Part shown: one piece after another, positions 1-6,821 of the stretch
How positions within the stretch are numbered: position 1 is the first letter of the stretch
Layout of the letters: the number at the start of each line of letters is the position of its first letter
Origin: an uncultured Ralstonia sp.
Lineage (GTDB): Bacteria; Pseudomonadota; Gammaproteobacteria; Burkholderiales; Burkholderiaceae
Direction: 5' to 3'
NCBI GenBank assembly: GCA_913056305.1
Contig: CAJXMR010000029.1
Span: forward strand, 1 to 37,038
Length of the DNA: 37,038 nucleotides
The notes under the pieces: model-generated
The model's database searches: none
The model's input: the letters and a program-made list of their open reading frames with translations, nothing else
Told to the model about the DNA's origin: nothing
Program-made: the position numbers and the translations under genes

Positions 1-1034
1 GCGCGATCATCAAGGAAGACCTGCCCTGGCAGCACATGCTGTCGTACATCGAGGCGGCCATCCGCGTGTACAACCGCTACGGCCGCCGCGACAACAAGTA
101 CAAGGCGCGCATCAAGATTCTGGTGAAGGCCATCGGCGCGGAAGAATTCGCCCGCCAGGTGGAAGCAGAGTGGCAGCAGATCAAGGACGGCCCGTCGACG
201 ATTACGCAGGCCGAGTTTGAGCGCGTGGCGCCGTTCTTCGCGCCGCCTGCCTATGAAAAGCTGGCCGACACCGACGCTGCCTACGAAACCGCACTGCTCG
301 AGAACAAGGCCTTCGCGCGCTGGGTCAGCCGCAACGTACATGCACACCGCGTGCCGGGCTACGCATCGGTGACGCTGTCGCTCAAGCCGGGCGTGGCGCT
401 GCCTCCGGGCGACGCGACCGCCGAACAGATGGCGCTGGTGGCCGGCTGGTCCGAGCGCTTTGGTTTTGGCGAGCTGCGCGTGGCGCACGAGCAGAACCTG
501 ATCCTGCCGGACGTGAAGAAGCACGACCTGTTCGCGCTGTGGCAACTGGCCAAGGAACACGGCATGGCCACCGCCAACATCGGTCTGCTGACCGACATCA
601 TCGCTTGCCCGGGCGGCGACTTCTGCTCGCTGGCCAATGCCAAGTCGATCCCGATCGCGCAGGCCATCCAGGCGCGCTTCGACAACCTCGACTACGTGTA
701 CGACCTGGGCGAGCTGTCGCTCAACATCTCGGGTTGCATCAACTCGTGCGGCCACCACCATGTCGGCAACATCGGCATCCTCGGTGTCGATAAGGCCGAC
801 GAGGAGTGGTACCAGGTGTCGCTGGGCGGCGCGCAGGGCAACGACTCGGCGCTGGGCAAGGTGATCGGCCCGTCGTTCAAGGCCGAAGAGATGCCCGACG
901 TGATCGAACGCATCATCGACACCTTCGTGGCCAACCGCGTGGAAGACGAGCACTTCATCGATACCTACAACCGCATCGGCATGACTCCGTTCAAGGAACG
1001 CGTGTATGCCCAAAGTGTGAAGCAGGCGGCCTGA
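1..1034 (+). CDS. cysI: Sulfite reductase hemoprotein (nitrite/sulfite reductase family), 3' part
   Basis: Catalyses the six-electron reduction of sulfite to sulfide in cysteine synthesis, in the cytoplasm. The open frame runs in from the left edge (first whole codon at base 3), so only about 343 C-terminal residues are visible; the family is usually about 550. The siroheme/4Fe-4S ligand set is clear: CPGGDFC (CxxxxxC) near base 608 and GCINSCGHH (CxxxC) near base 735. The ferredoxin-like repeat preceding it (RVPGYASVTLSLKPG) is the second half-repeat of the nitrite/sulfite reductase fold. Neighbours (DUF934, cysH, cysD, cysN, SUMT) fix the role as sulfite rather than nitrite reduction. No CysJ flavoprotein gene is seen in this window, so the electron donor is unknown from here. 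Confidence 0.95.
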   Translation, partial: AIIKEDLPWQHMLSYIEAAIRVYNRYGRRDNKYKARIKILVKAIGAEEFARQVEAEWQQIKDGPSTITQAEFERVAPFFAPPAYEKLADTDAAYETALLENKAFARWVSRNVHAHRVPGYASVTLSLKPGVALPPGDATAEQMALVAGWSERFGFGELRVAHEQNLILPDVKKHDLFALWQLAKEHGMATANIGLLTDIIACPGGDFCSLANAKSIPIAQAIQARFDNLDYVYDLGELSLNISGCINSCGHHHVGNIGILGVDKADEEWYQVSLGGAQGNDSALGKVIGPSFKAEEMPDVIERIIDTFVANRVEDEHFIDTYNRIGMTPFKERVYAQSVKQAA

Positions 1035-1052
1035 GCCCGAGGGGAAACGAAC

Positions 1053-1610
1053 ATGAGCAAGATCATCAAGCTGCAAAGCGGCACCCCGGCCATCGTGGCC
1101 GATGAATGGACCGTGCTGCGCGCCCCTGAGGGTGAGGCGGGCGGCGCGCTGACCCAAGCCGACGTGGACGCCGCCACGCACGCCATCGTGCCGCTGGCCT
1201 ACTGGGAAGCCAACCGCGACGCGCTGCTGACCCGCGCCCGCGCCGGCACGCTGGCCGTGTGGCTGGCCCCGGACGACGAGCCGTTCGCGCTGCAGGCCGA
1301 TTTGGCGAGTCTGCCGCTGGTGGCGGTGGACTTCCCGGTCTTCCGCGACGGCCGTGGCTACAGCACCGCCTTCCTGCTGCGCCAACGCCTGGGCTTCACG
1401 CGCGAGCTGCGTGCCATCGGCGACGTGCTGCGCGACCAGTTGACCTTCATGAAGCGCTGCGGCTTCGACGCCTTCGCCGTGCATGCCGACAAGAGCATCG
1501 ACGATGCCCTGAACGGCTTCGGCGAGATCGGCGTGCTGTACCAGGGCGCCATCGACGAGCCGCGCCCGCTGTTCCGGCGCGACCGCGCAAGCCAAGCGGG
1601 GGTGGTATGA
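1053..1610 (+). CDS. DUF934 family protein of the sulfate-assimilation operon
   Basis: 185-residue protein of the DUF934 family, which in many beta- and gamma-proteobacteria sits directly after a CysI-type reductase. The biochemical role is not established to my knowledge; a part in sulfite reductase function is inferred from position only. Features seen: an acidic, alanine-rich N-terminal half, then a conserved-looking core (FPVFRDGRGYSTAFLLRQR at residues about 98-116) and a C-terminal stretch with KRCGFDAFAVH. No signal peptide, membrane segment or cofactor motif is visible. The start ATG is preceded by a purine-rich GAGGGGAAACGA. The stop TGA overlaps the ATG of a 37-codon mini-ORF (ATGA). 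Confidence 0.85.
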   Translation: MSKIIKLQSGTPAIVADEWTVLRAPEGEAGGALTQADVDAATHAIVPLAYWEANRDALLTRARAGTLAVWLAPDDEPFALQADLASLPLVAVDFPVFRDGRGYSTAFLLRQRLGFTRELRAIGDVLRDQLTFMKRCGFDAFAVHADKSIDDALNGFGEIGVLYQGAIDEPRPLFRRDRASQAGVV

Positions 1611-1720
1611 GCAGTAAGCAGGGGCCCCGCGTAGCGGGGATGCGCACGACCGCGAATACCACCGCTCGCCGACACCATTGCGGTGCGATCTACGACGTGT
1701 GGTCGGAGGCGAGAGCATGA
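1607..1720 (+). CDS. Putative 37-residue leader or coupling peptide between DUF934 gene and cysH
   Basis: A short frame that fills the 106-bp gap before cysH. Its ATG overlaps the DUF934 stop (ATGA, 1607-1610) and its TGA overlaps the cysH ATG (ATGA, 1717-1720), the classic geometry of translational re-initiation on both sides. A G-rich possible ribosome site (GCGGGGGTGG) lies just upstream. The predicted peptide is basic, with one cysteine (RRHHCGAIY), and has no family I recognise. Its codons overlap two hairpins, the second of which covers the cysH ribosome site. It may be a real leader peptide, or only an open frame through a structured spacer; comparison between species would decide. Confidence 0.35.
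   Translation: MSSKQGPRVAGMRTTANTTARRHHCGAIYDVWSEARA
1625..1713 (+). promoter_or_regulatory. Structured intercistronic spacer that may mask the cysH ribosome site
   Basis: Two inverted repeats lie in the DUF934-cysH gap. CCCCGC (1625-1630) pairs with GCGGGG (1634-1639) around a 3-base loop. CTCGCC plus GAC (1665-1673) can pair with GTC (1702-1704) and GGCGAG (1708-1713), leaving GGA bulged, so that the cysH Shine-Dalgarno GGAGG (1705-1709) is partly in the 3' arm. A smaller CACC/GGTG hairpin (about 1674-1685) fits inside. Ribosomes translating the mini-ORF would open the structure. Seen by eye only; no folding energy was computed. Confidence 0.35.
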
Positions 1721-2520
1721 GCGAATCGCAAGACATCGCCGTGTCGGAAGTGCCGGTGTCCATGATCGGCCGCCCGGTGCTGTGGTCGCGCCCGGTCTAC
1801 ACCGGCACCGCTGAGGCGCTGGCTGTCAAGGCCGCCGCGCTGTTCGAGCGTCTGGCCGAGATCGCTGCCAAGCACGGCGTGGCGAAGTTCGCCACCAGCC
1901 TGGCCGCCGAAGACATGGTCGTGACTGACGCCATCCTGCGCAGCCCCGAGGCCGTGCGCGCGCACCTGCCGATCTTCACGCTGCAGACCGGTCGCCTGCA
2001 TGCCGAGACGCTGGCGATGCTCGACCGCATCCGCGAGCGTTACGACTACGCGATCGAGCAATACACGCCGGACGCCCGCGCGGTGGAAGCCTACGTGCGC
2101 GACCACGGCCTGAACGCGTTCTACGACAGCATTGAATTGCGCAAGGCATGCTGCAACATCCGCAAGGTGGTGCCGCTGAATCGTGCGCTGAAGGATGCCG
2201 ATGCCTGGCTGACCGGCCAGCGCCGTGAACAGGCCGTCACCCGCGCCGACCTGCCGTTCGTCGAAGACGACGACGCGCGCGGCATCGCCAAGTACAACCC
2301 GCTGTTCGACTGGACGGAGGCCGAAGTCTGGGCTTATCTGGAACAGCATGCGGTGCCCACCAACGCGCTGCACGACAAGGGCTACCCCAGCATCGGCTGC
2401 GAGCCCTGCACCCGTGCGGTGCGCGCCGGCGAGGACGTGCGCGCCGGCCGCTGGTGGTGGGAGTCGCGCGATAGCAAGGAATGCGGTTTGCACGCGACGA
2501 ATCTGTCGCAAAAGAGCTAA
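1717..2520 (+). CDS. cysH: Phosphoadenylyl/adenylyl-sulfate reductase, APS type with 4Fe-4S cluster
   Basis: Reduces adenylyl sulfate (APS) to sulfite plus AMP with thioredoxin or glutathione as donor. At 267 residues it carries the full cysteine set of the iron-sulfur APS reductases: C145-C146, C228 and C231 (GCEPC) as cluster ligands, and the catalytic C256 in ECGLH. PAPS-only enzymes of the E. coli type lack the CC and CxxC pairs, so APS is the inferred substrate, which agrees with the absence of a cysC kinase here. The ATG at 1717 was chosen because GGAGG lies 7 bases upstream; a TTG-initiated longer form from 1678 is possible but has no good ribosome site. It is followed by cysD after a few bases. 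Confidence 0.95.
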   Translation: MSESQDIAVSEVPVSMIGRPVLWSRPVYTGTAEALAVKAAALFERLAEIAAKHGVAKFATSLAAEDMVVTDAILRSPEAVRAHLPIFTLQTGRLHAETLAMLDRIRERYDYAIEQYTPDARAVEAYVRDHGLNAFYDSIELRKACCNIRKVVPLNRALKDADAWLTGQRREQAVTRADLPFVEDDDARGIAKYNPLFDWTEAEVWAYLEQHAVPTNALHDKGYPSIGCEPCTRAVRAGEDVRAGRWWWESRDSKECGLHATNLSQKS

Positions 2521-2529
2521 GGAATGATC

Positions 2530-3480
2530 ATGGGAGTGATGAGCGAGATCCCCGGCACGGCACTGACGCCGATGCAGAACGACCACCTCGACTGGCTGGA
2601 AGCCGAGTCGATCTACATCATCCGCGAGGTGGTGGCGGAGTGCCGCAACCCGGCGCTGCTGTTCTCCGGCGGCAAGGATTCGATCGTCATGCTGCACCTG
2701 GCGCTCAAGGCCTTCCGCCTGGGCGACCGTGAGATCGAACTGCCGTTCCCGCTGGTGCACATCGACACGGGCCACAACTATTCGGAAGTGATCACCTTCC
2801 GCGACCAGCGCGTTGCTGAGCTGGGCGCGCGCCTGGTGGTCGGCCACGTGGAAGACTCCATCAAGCGCGGCACCGTACGCCTGCGCAAGGAAACCGATTC
2901 GCGCAATGCCGCCCAGGCCGTCACGCTGCTGGAGACCATCGAATCGCACGGCTTCGACGCCCTGATGGGCGGCGCCCGCCGCGACGAAGAGAAGGCCCGC
3001 GCCAAGGAACGCATCTTCTCGTTCCGCGACGAGTTCGGCCAGTGGGACCCGAAGGCCCAGCGCCCGGAACTCTGGAGCCTGTACAACGCCCGCATGTCGC
3101 GCGGCGAGCAGATGCGCGTGTTCCCGATCTCCAACTGGACGGAGCTGGACGTGTGGCAGTACATCGCCCGCGAAAACCTGGCGCTGCCCCCGATCTACTA
3201 CGCGCACCAGCGTGAAGTGGTGCGCAAGAACGGCCTGCTGGTGCCAGTCACGCCGATCACGCCCAAGGCCGATGGTGATGTGAGCGAGGTGCTGTCGGTG
3301 CGTTTCCGCACGGTGGGCGACATCAGCTGCACGTGCCCGGTGGCGAGCACCGCCGCCACGCCGGCCGAGATCATCGCCGAGACGGCTGTGACCGAGATCA
3401 CCGAACGCGGCGCCACGCGCATGGACGACCAGACCAGCGAGGCGTCGATGGAAAAGCGCAAGAAGGAAGGGTATTTCTGA
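2530..3480 (+). CDS. cysD: Sulfate adenylyltransferase small subunit
   Basis: ATP sulfurylase subunit that forms APS from ATP and sulfate, working with the CysN GTPase next door. The PP-loop SGGKDS lies at residues 46-51 of the form starting at 2530, followed by VMLHL. The length of about 316 residues is slightly above the usual 302, through the N-terminus. Three ATGs are in frame (2524, 2530, 2539). AAGGA at 2519-2523 has a proper 6-base spacing only to 2530, so that start is preferred. The C-terminus has the family's CTCPVAS and KKEGYF ends. CysN begins 2 bases after the stop, so the pair is clearly co-translated. Confidence 0.95.
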   Translation: MGVMSEIPGTALTPMQNDHLDWLEAESIYIIREVVAECRNPALLFSGGKDSIVMLHLALKAFRLGDREIELPFPLVHIDTGHNYSEVITFRDQRVAELGARLVVGHVEDSIKRGTVRLRKETDSRNAAQAVTLLETIESHGFDALMGGARRDEEKARAKERIFSFRDEFGQWDPKAQRPELWSLYNARMSRGEQMRVFPISNWTELDVWQYIARENLALPPIYYAHQREVVRKNGLLVPVTPITPKADGDVSEVLSVRFRTVGDISCTCPVASTAATPAEIIAETAVTEITERGATRMDDQTSEASMEKRKKEGYF

Positions 3481-3482
3481 TC

Positions 3483-4790
3483 ATGACGAACCAAGCATCC
3501 CACCAAGGCCTGCTGCGCTTCATCACTGCCGGTTCGGTCGACGACGGCAAGAGCACGCTGATCGGCCGCCTGCTGTACGACAGCAAGGCCGTGCTGACCG
3601 ACCAGCTGCAAGCGCTGGCCAATGCCAAGAACAAGCGCACCGCCGGTGAGCAGATCGACTTCTCGCTGCTGACCGACGGCCTGGAAGCCGAGCGCGAGCA
3701 GGGCATCACGATTGACGTGGCGTACCGCTATTTCTCGACCGCCAGCCGCAAGTTCATCATCGCGGACACGCCGGGCCACGAGCAGTACACGCGCAACATG
3801 GTGACGGGCGCCTCGACCGCGCACGCCGCCATCATCCTGATCGATGCCACGCGCGTGACCACCACCAACGGCAAGACCGAGCTGCTGGCGCAGACCAAGC
3901 GCCATTCGGCCATCGTCAAGCTGCTGGAATTGCAGCATGTGATCGTGGCCATCAACAAGATGGACCTGGTCGACTACAGCGAAGCGCGCTTCAACGAGAT
4001 CCGCACCGCCTACGACGCGCTGGCCGCCCAGCTGGGTCTGAAGGACGTGCGCTACGTGCCGGTCTCGGCCCTGCGCGGTGACAACATCGTGCACGCGTCC
4101 GAAGCCATGCCGTGGTACCAGGGCGAGCCGCTGCTGGCGCTGTTGGAAGACCTGAAGGTGGAAGACACCGCCCCGGCCGGCGACGATGCGCTGCGTTTCC
4201 CGGTGCAGTTCGTGGCGCGCCAGGATGGCTCGCAGGCGGACGACTTCCGCGGCTACATGGGCCGCGTGGAAGCCGGCACCGTGCGCGTCGGCCAGGCCGT
4301 GCGCGTGCTGCCCGCCAACCGCGAAACGACGGTTGCCGAAGTGCTGACGCCCAATGGCGCGGCCGATTCCGCTGGCCCCGGCGAGACCATCACCGTGCGC
4401 CTGGCCGATGACGTGGACATCTCGCGCGGCGATACCATCGTCGCCACCCCGACCACCGCCGCCAACGCCGCGAAGAAGCTGCAAGCCGACCTGTGCTGGT
4501 TCGACGAGCATGAGCTGAACCCGGCCCGCAAGTACGTGCTCAAGCACACCACCGCCACCGTGTTCGCGCGCGTGTCGGAGGTGGAGCGCGTGCTGGACGT
4601 GCACACGCTGTCGCACGAGACTGGCCGCAAGCAGATTGCGCTCAACGACATCGGCACCGTCAGCATCAGCTTGCAGAAGCCGATCGTGTGCGATGCCTAC
4701 GGCGACAACCCGGCCACTGGCGCGTTCATCCTGGTGGATGAAGCCACGCATCACACCGTGGCAGCAGGCATGATCCGTGCATTTTCCTGA
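3483..4790 (+). CDS. cysN: Sulfate adenylyltransferase large subunit (GTPase)
   Basis: 435-residue regulatory GTPase of ATP sulfurylase; GTP hydrolysis drives APS formation by CysD. GTPase motifs are all present: G1 GSVDDGKS (17-24), G3 DTPGH (95-99) and G4 NKMD (158-161), followed by EF-Tu-like beta-barrel domains to the C-terminus. It ends shortly after the barrel (HHTVAAGMIRAFS) and has no fused APS kinase (CysC) domain, in line with an APS-type CysH. The ATG at 3483 lies 2 bases after the cysD stop; AAGGAAGGG upstream, inside the cysD tail, can serve as the ribosome site. Confidence 0.95.
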   Translation: MTNQASHQGLLRFITAGSVDDGKSTLIGRLLYDSKAVLTDQLQALANAKNKRTAGEQIDFSLLTDGLEAEREQGITIDVAYRYFSTASRKFIIADTPGHEQYTRNMVTGASTAHAAIILIDATRVTTTNGKTELLAQTKRHSAIVKLLELQHVIVAINKMDLVDYSEARFNEIRTAYDALAAQLGLKDVRYVPVSALRGDNIVHASEAMPWYQGEPLLALLEDLKVEDTAPAGDDALRFPVQFVARQDGSQADDFRGYMGRVEAGTVRVGQAVRVLPANRETTVAEVLTPNGAADSAGPGETITVRLADDVDISRGDTIVATPTTAANAAKKLQADLCWFDEHELNPARKYVLKHTTATVFARVSEVERVLDVHTLSHETGRKQIALNDIGTVSISLQKPIVCDAYGDNPATGAFILVDEATHHTVAAGMIRAFS

Positions 4791-4797
4791 GGCAGAT

Positions 4798-4819
4798 GGG
4801 GCACAGTAAGCTGCGCCCC
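4798..4819 (+). other. Intercistronic hairpin between cysN and cobA
   Basis: GGGGC-A-CAG (4798-4806) can pair with CTG-C-GCCCC (4811-4819) around a TAAG loop, giving 8 base pairs with one mismatch. There is no T-run after it, so it is unlikely to be a terminator. It may act in mRNA processing or partial attenuation before the last gene of the cluster. Confidence 0.35.
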
Positions 4820-4847
4820 GCGGGAAAAAGCAAAGGAAGCTAGGCAA

Positions 4848-5663
4848 ATGGAAGCGAAGACTGGCAAAACTCTGGGCCGCGTGAGCCTGATTGGTGCAGG
4901 CCCTGGCGCCGCGGACCTCATCACGGTGCGCGGTGCACGGTTGTTGGGCGAAGCCGAGGTCGTGCTGCACGACGCACTGGTCTCGCCCGAGGTCTTCCAG
5001 TATTGCCCGCAGGCGGTGCTGATTGCGGTGGGCAAGCGCTGCGGCAAGCGCTCGACCGCGCAGCGCTTCATCAACCGCCAGCTCGTCGACCTGGCGACCA
5101 AGTATCAGCGCGTGGTGCGCCTCAAGGGCGGCGACCCCATGCTGTTCGGTCGTGCCGATGAGGAGCTGCAGGCGCTCGAAACCGCCGGCATCGTGTACGA
5201 AGTCGTGCCCGGCATCACCGCTGCGCTGGCGGCGGCCTCGGCGATCCGCCAGCCGCTGACCAAGCGTGGCGTCGCCCGTAGCGTCGCCTTCGTCACGCAG
5301 GCCAAGGCCGCCGATCCGGATACGCCGCAGCCCGAGGGCCCAACGTCTGGATTGCCAGAGCCAGCTGTGCAGGCCGATTCGCTGGTCTACTACATGGGCC
5401 GCGACCAGGCGGCTTCCATCGCTGCTGACCTGATCGCGCGAGGGCGCGCGCCGTCGACGCCCGCCTGGGTGGTCGAGGCCGCCACCACGCCCGAGCAGCG
5501 CTCGGCCTGCTTCACGCTGCAGCAGATGGCCGATGGCGCCGCTGCCGCGTGGATCAATCCGGACCACCCGAGCCTGCTGATGATCGGCGACGCGTTTGCC
5601 GCCCGCGCATCGGCGGCCGCGCCGGAAGCCCTCCCCAGCGAGCCCCACGTCCTAGCCGCCTGA
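4848..5663 (+). CDS. cobA: Uroporphyrinogen-III C-methyltransferase (SUMT)
   Basis: Transfers two methyl groups from SAM to uroporphyrinogen III, giving precorrin-2, the branch point to siroheme and cobalamin. Family motifs are clear: SLIGAGPGAADLIT near residue 14, the RLKGGDPMLFGR SAM-binding loop near 90, and VVPGITAALAAASA near 122. It is 271 residues long and is a stand-alone SUMT, not a CysG fusion. A proline-rich insert (about residues 150-172, TPQPEGPTSGLPEP) precedes the LVYYMG segment. Its place behind cysDN indicates supply of siroheme for CysI; the same product could feed the B12 genes at 23-36 kb. AAGGA at 4833-4837 is the likely ribosome site. Confidence 0.93.
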   Translation: MEAKTGKTLGRVSLIGAGPGAADLITVRGARLLGEAEVVLHDALVSPEVFQYCPQAVLIAVGKRCGKRSTAQRFINRQLVDLATKYQRVVRLKGGDPMLFGRADEELQALETAGIVYEVVPGITAALAAASAIRQPLTKRGVARSVAFVTQAKAADPDTPQPEGPTSGLPEPAVQADSLVYYMGRDQAASIAADLIARGRAPSTPAWVVEAATTPEQRSACFTLQQMADGAAAAWINPDHPSLLMIGDAFAARASAAAPEALPSEPHVLAA

Positions 5664-5678
5664 GCCCCTGAGCGGCGC

Positions 5679-5819
5679 TCAGAAGGTCGGCCTCACCTTC
5701 CCCAACACCTTCCCGGCTTCCATCGCACGGAATGCCTGTGGCGCGTCCTGCCGCGGCCGCACCGGATCGACGATCGGGCGCAGGCTGCGCAGCGCCGCCC
5801 GGTATTCGGGCCGGGGGTT
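5679..5819 (-). pseudogene. 3' remnant of a zinc-type (quinone oxidoreductase-like) dehydrogenase
   Basis: Reading leftward, about 40 residues ending at the stop at 5679 match the C-terminal end typical of medium-chain dehydrogenases and quinone oxidoreductases: LRPIVDPVRPRQ, DAPQAFRAMEAGKVLGK, then a short tail. In intact family members this is the last tenth of a protein of about 330 residues. Upstream (above about base 5820) the frame loses any resemblance and no Rossmann GxGxxG segment is found within the gap. It is therefore a gene stump left by deletion. The family assignment rests on the pattern of the last 35 residues only. Confidence 0.6.
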
Positions 5820-5820
5820 T

Positions 5821-6003
5821 GCGCCGGTGCGTCTGATCGCTCCACAGTTGGCTGAGGGTGTGCTGTCGGCGCATCGCTTGACGAGTGCATCGACGCAGTG
5901 GGATGTTTGCGTGCAGCGCGCGCCGTCGCTCGGCCGCCTGGCGCGCAGGGTGGATGCGCTGGAGGCGGGGTCGTCGGACGAAGCCGACGCGGTGGCGGGC
6001 TGA
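5821..6003 (+). pseudogene. Possible 3' remnant of an unidentified gene
   Basis: A frame without a credible start reads about 60 residues to TGA at 6001-6003 (LIAPQLAEGVLSAHRL near the start, LGRLARRVDALEAGSS near the end). Composition looks like real coding sequence, with an arginine-leucine helix followed by an acidic tail, but I do not recognise the family. It abuts, head to tail, the dehydrogenase stump on the other strand, suggesting that one deletion joined the ends of two convergent genes. It could also be non-coding GC-rich DNA. Confidence 0.3.
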
Positions 6004-6031
6004 TCCCGATCCGAACCTTTCTCCGCTTGCA

Positions 6032-6433
6032 ATGCCCCACGTCATCATCGAGTACACGGCCAACGTCGAAGCCGATGCGCGCATTCCCGAGCTGATGCGC
6101 GTGCTCAATGCCGTGCTGATCGACCATGCGGATGTGTTTCCCACAGGCGGTATCCGCACGCGTGCGCTGCGCCTGGACCAATACCGCATGGCCGATGGCA
6201 CCGAGGACGACGCCTTCATCCACGTGACCTTCCGCATCAGGGCGGGCAGGCCGAAGGCGGTGACGGGGCCGGTGTGCCAGGCCCTGTTTGCCGGCTTGCG
6301 GGCGCATCTGGCAGACGTGTTCGCGCGCCGCTATCTCGGCCTGACGCTGGAGCTGGTGGAGTTCGACACGCACGGCTTCCATGTCGAGAACAACGTACAC
6401 GGGCGTTTCGAGCGCGAGGTCGAGCCGCAATAG
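6032..6433 (+). CDS. 5-carboxymethyl-2-hydroxymuconate isomerase family protein
   Basis: 133-residue tautomerase-superfamily protein of the CHMI type. The first residue after Met is proline (MPHVIIEYTAN), the N-terminal catalytic base of this superfamily once Met is removed. The segments GGIRTRALRLDQYRMADG and FIHVTFRIRAGR, and the closing HVENNVHGRF, are characteristic. In homoprotocatechuate degradation the enzyme isomerises 5-carboxymethyl-2-hydroxymuconate (HpaF), but no other gene of that pathway is nearby, so the physiological substrate is uncertain. The start at 6032 is fixed by the need for Pro-2. No strong ribosome site is seen (CTTGCA upstream). It is convergent with the chelatase gene to its right. 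Confidence 0.85.
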   Translation: MPHVIIEYTANVEADARIPELMRVLNAVLIDHADVFPTGGIRTRALRLDQYRMADGTEDDAFIHVTFRIRAGRPKAVTGPVCQALFAGLRAHLADVFARRYLGLTLELVEFDTHGFHVENNVHGRFEREVEPQ

Positions 6434-6449
6434 CGGCCGAAGGGGCAGA

Positions 6450-6821
6450 TCAGCCGAGCTGGCGCATGCAATAGCCAGCGATGGCGTCGAGCACGGCGTC
6501 GTCCTCGCCGACGGCCTCGGCGCAGCGGATGGAGAGGGCCGGGTGCGCTTGCGCGCAACGCTCGACCAGCGCCGGCAGGTCGCGCCGCAGGTGGCCGCCC
6601 TGGCCGAAGAACACCGGTACGATCGTCACATCCTGCGCGCCGTCGGCGGCGAGGTCGTCGATCGTGCCCGGCAGGTCGGGCGTCATCAGTTCAAGAAAGG
6701 CGAGGCGGATGTCGACCGCAGGTTGTTGCGCGATGAGTCGCTCGCGCAGGCGGTCAAACGGCTCGCGCCAGCGAGCATCGCGCGCGCCATGCGCAAACAG
6801 CACGAGCGCGCGCGCGGCCAT
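6450..6821 (-). CDS. cbiX: Short CbiX/SirB-type sirohydrochlorin chelatase
   Basis: 123-residue single-domain chelatase-fold protein. It has the two metal-site histidines expected for the CbiX family: H11 in FAHGARD and H77 in FFGQGGHLRRD. Most bacterial CbiX/SirB proteins are about twice this length with two such domains; this one resembles the short archaeal CbiXS form, which works as a dimer. It would insert iron or cobalt into sirohydrochlorin, so it can serve siroheme (cysI and cobA nearby) or cobalamin; the metal cannot be told from sequence. Its ATG overlaps the lptG stop (TGATG), so it is translated with the LPS-transport genes although the function is unrelated. Confidence 0.8.
   Translation of the reverse strand: MAARALVLFAHGARDARWREPFDRLRERLIAQQPAVDIRLAFLELMTPDLPGTIDDLAADGAQDVTIVPVFFGQGGHLRRDLPALVERCAQAHPALSIRCAEAVGEDDAVLDAIAGYCMRQLG

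Noticed and set aside
3198-5648. An 816-codon open frame on the minus strand opposite cysN and cobA
   Set aside because: GC-rich third-position shadow of real genes; composition is histidine/arginine/glycine-rich without domains, while the plus-strand genes carry intact motifs.
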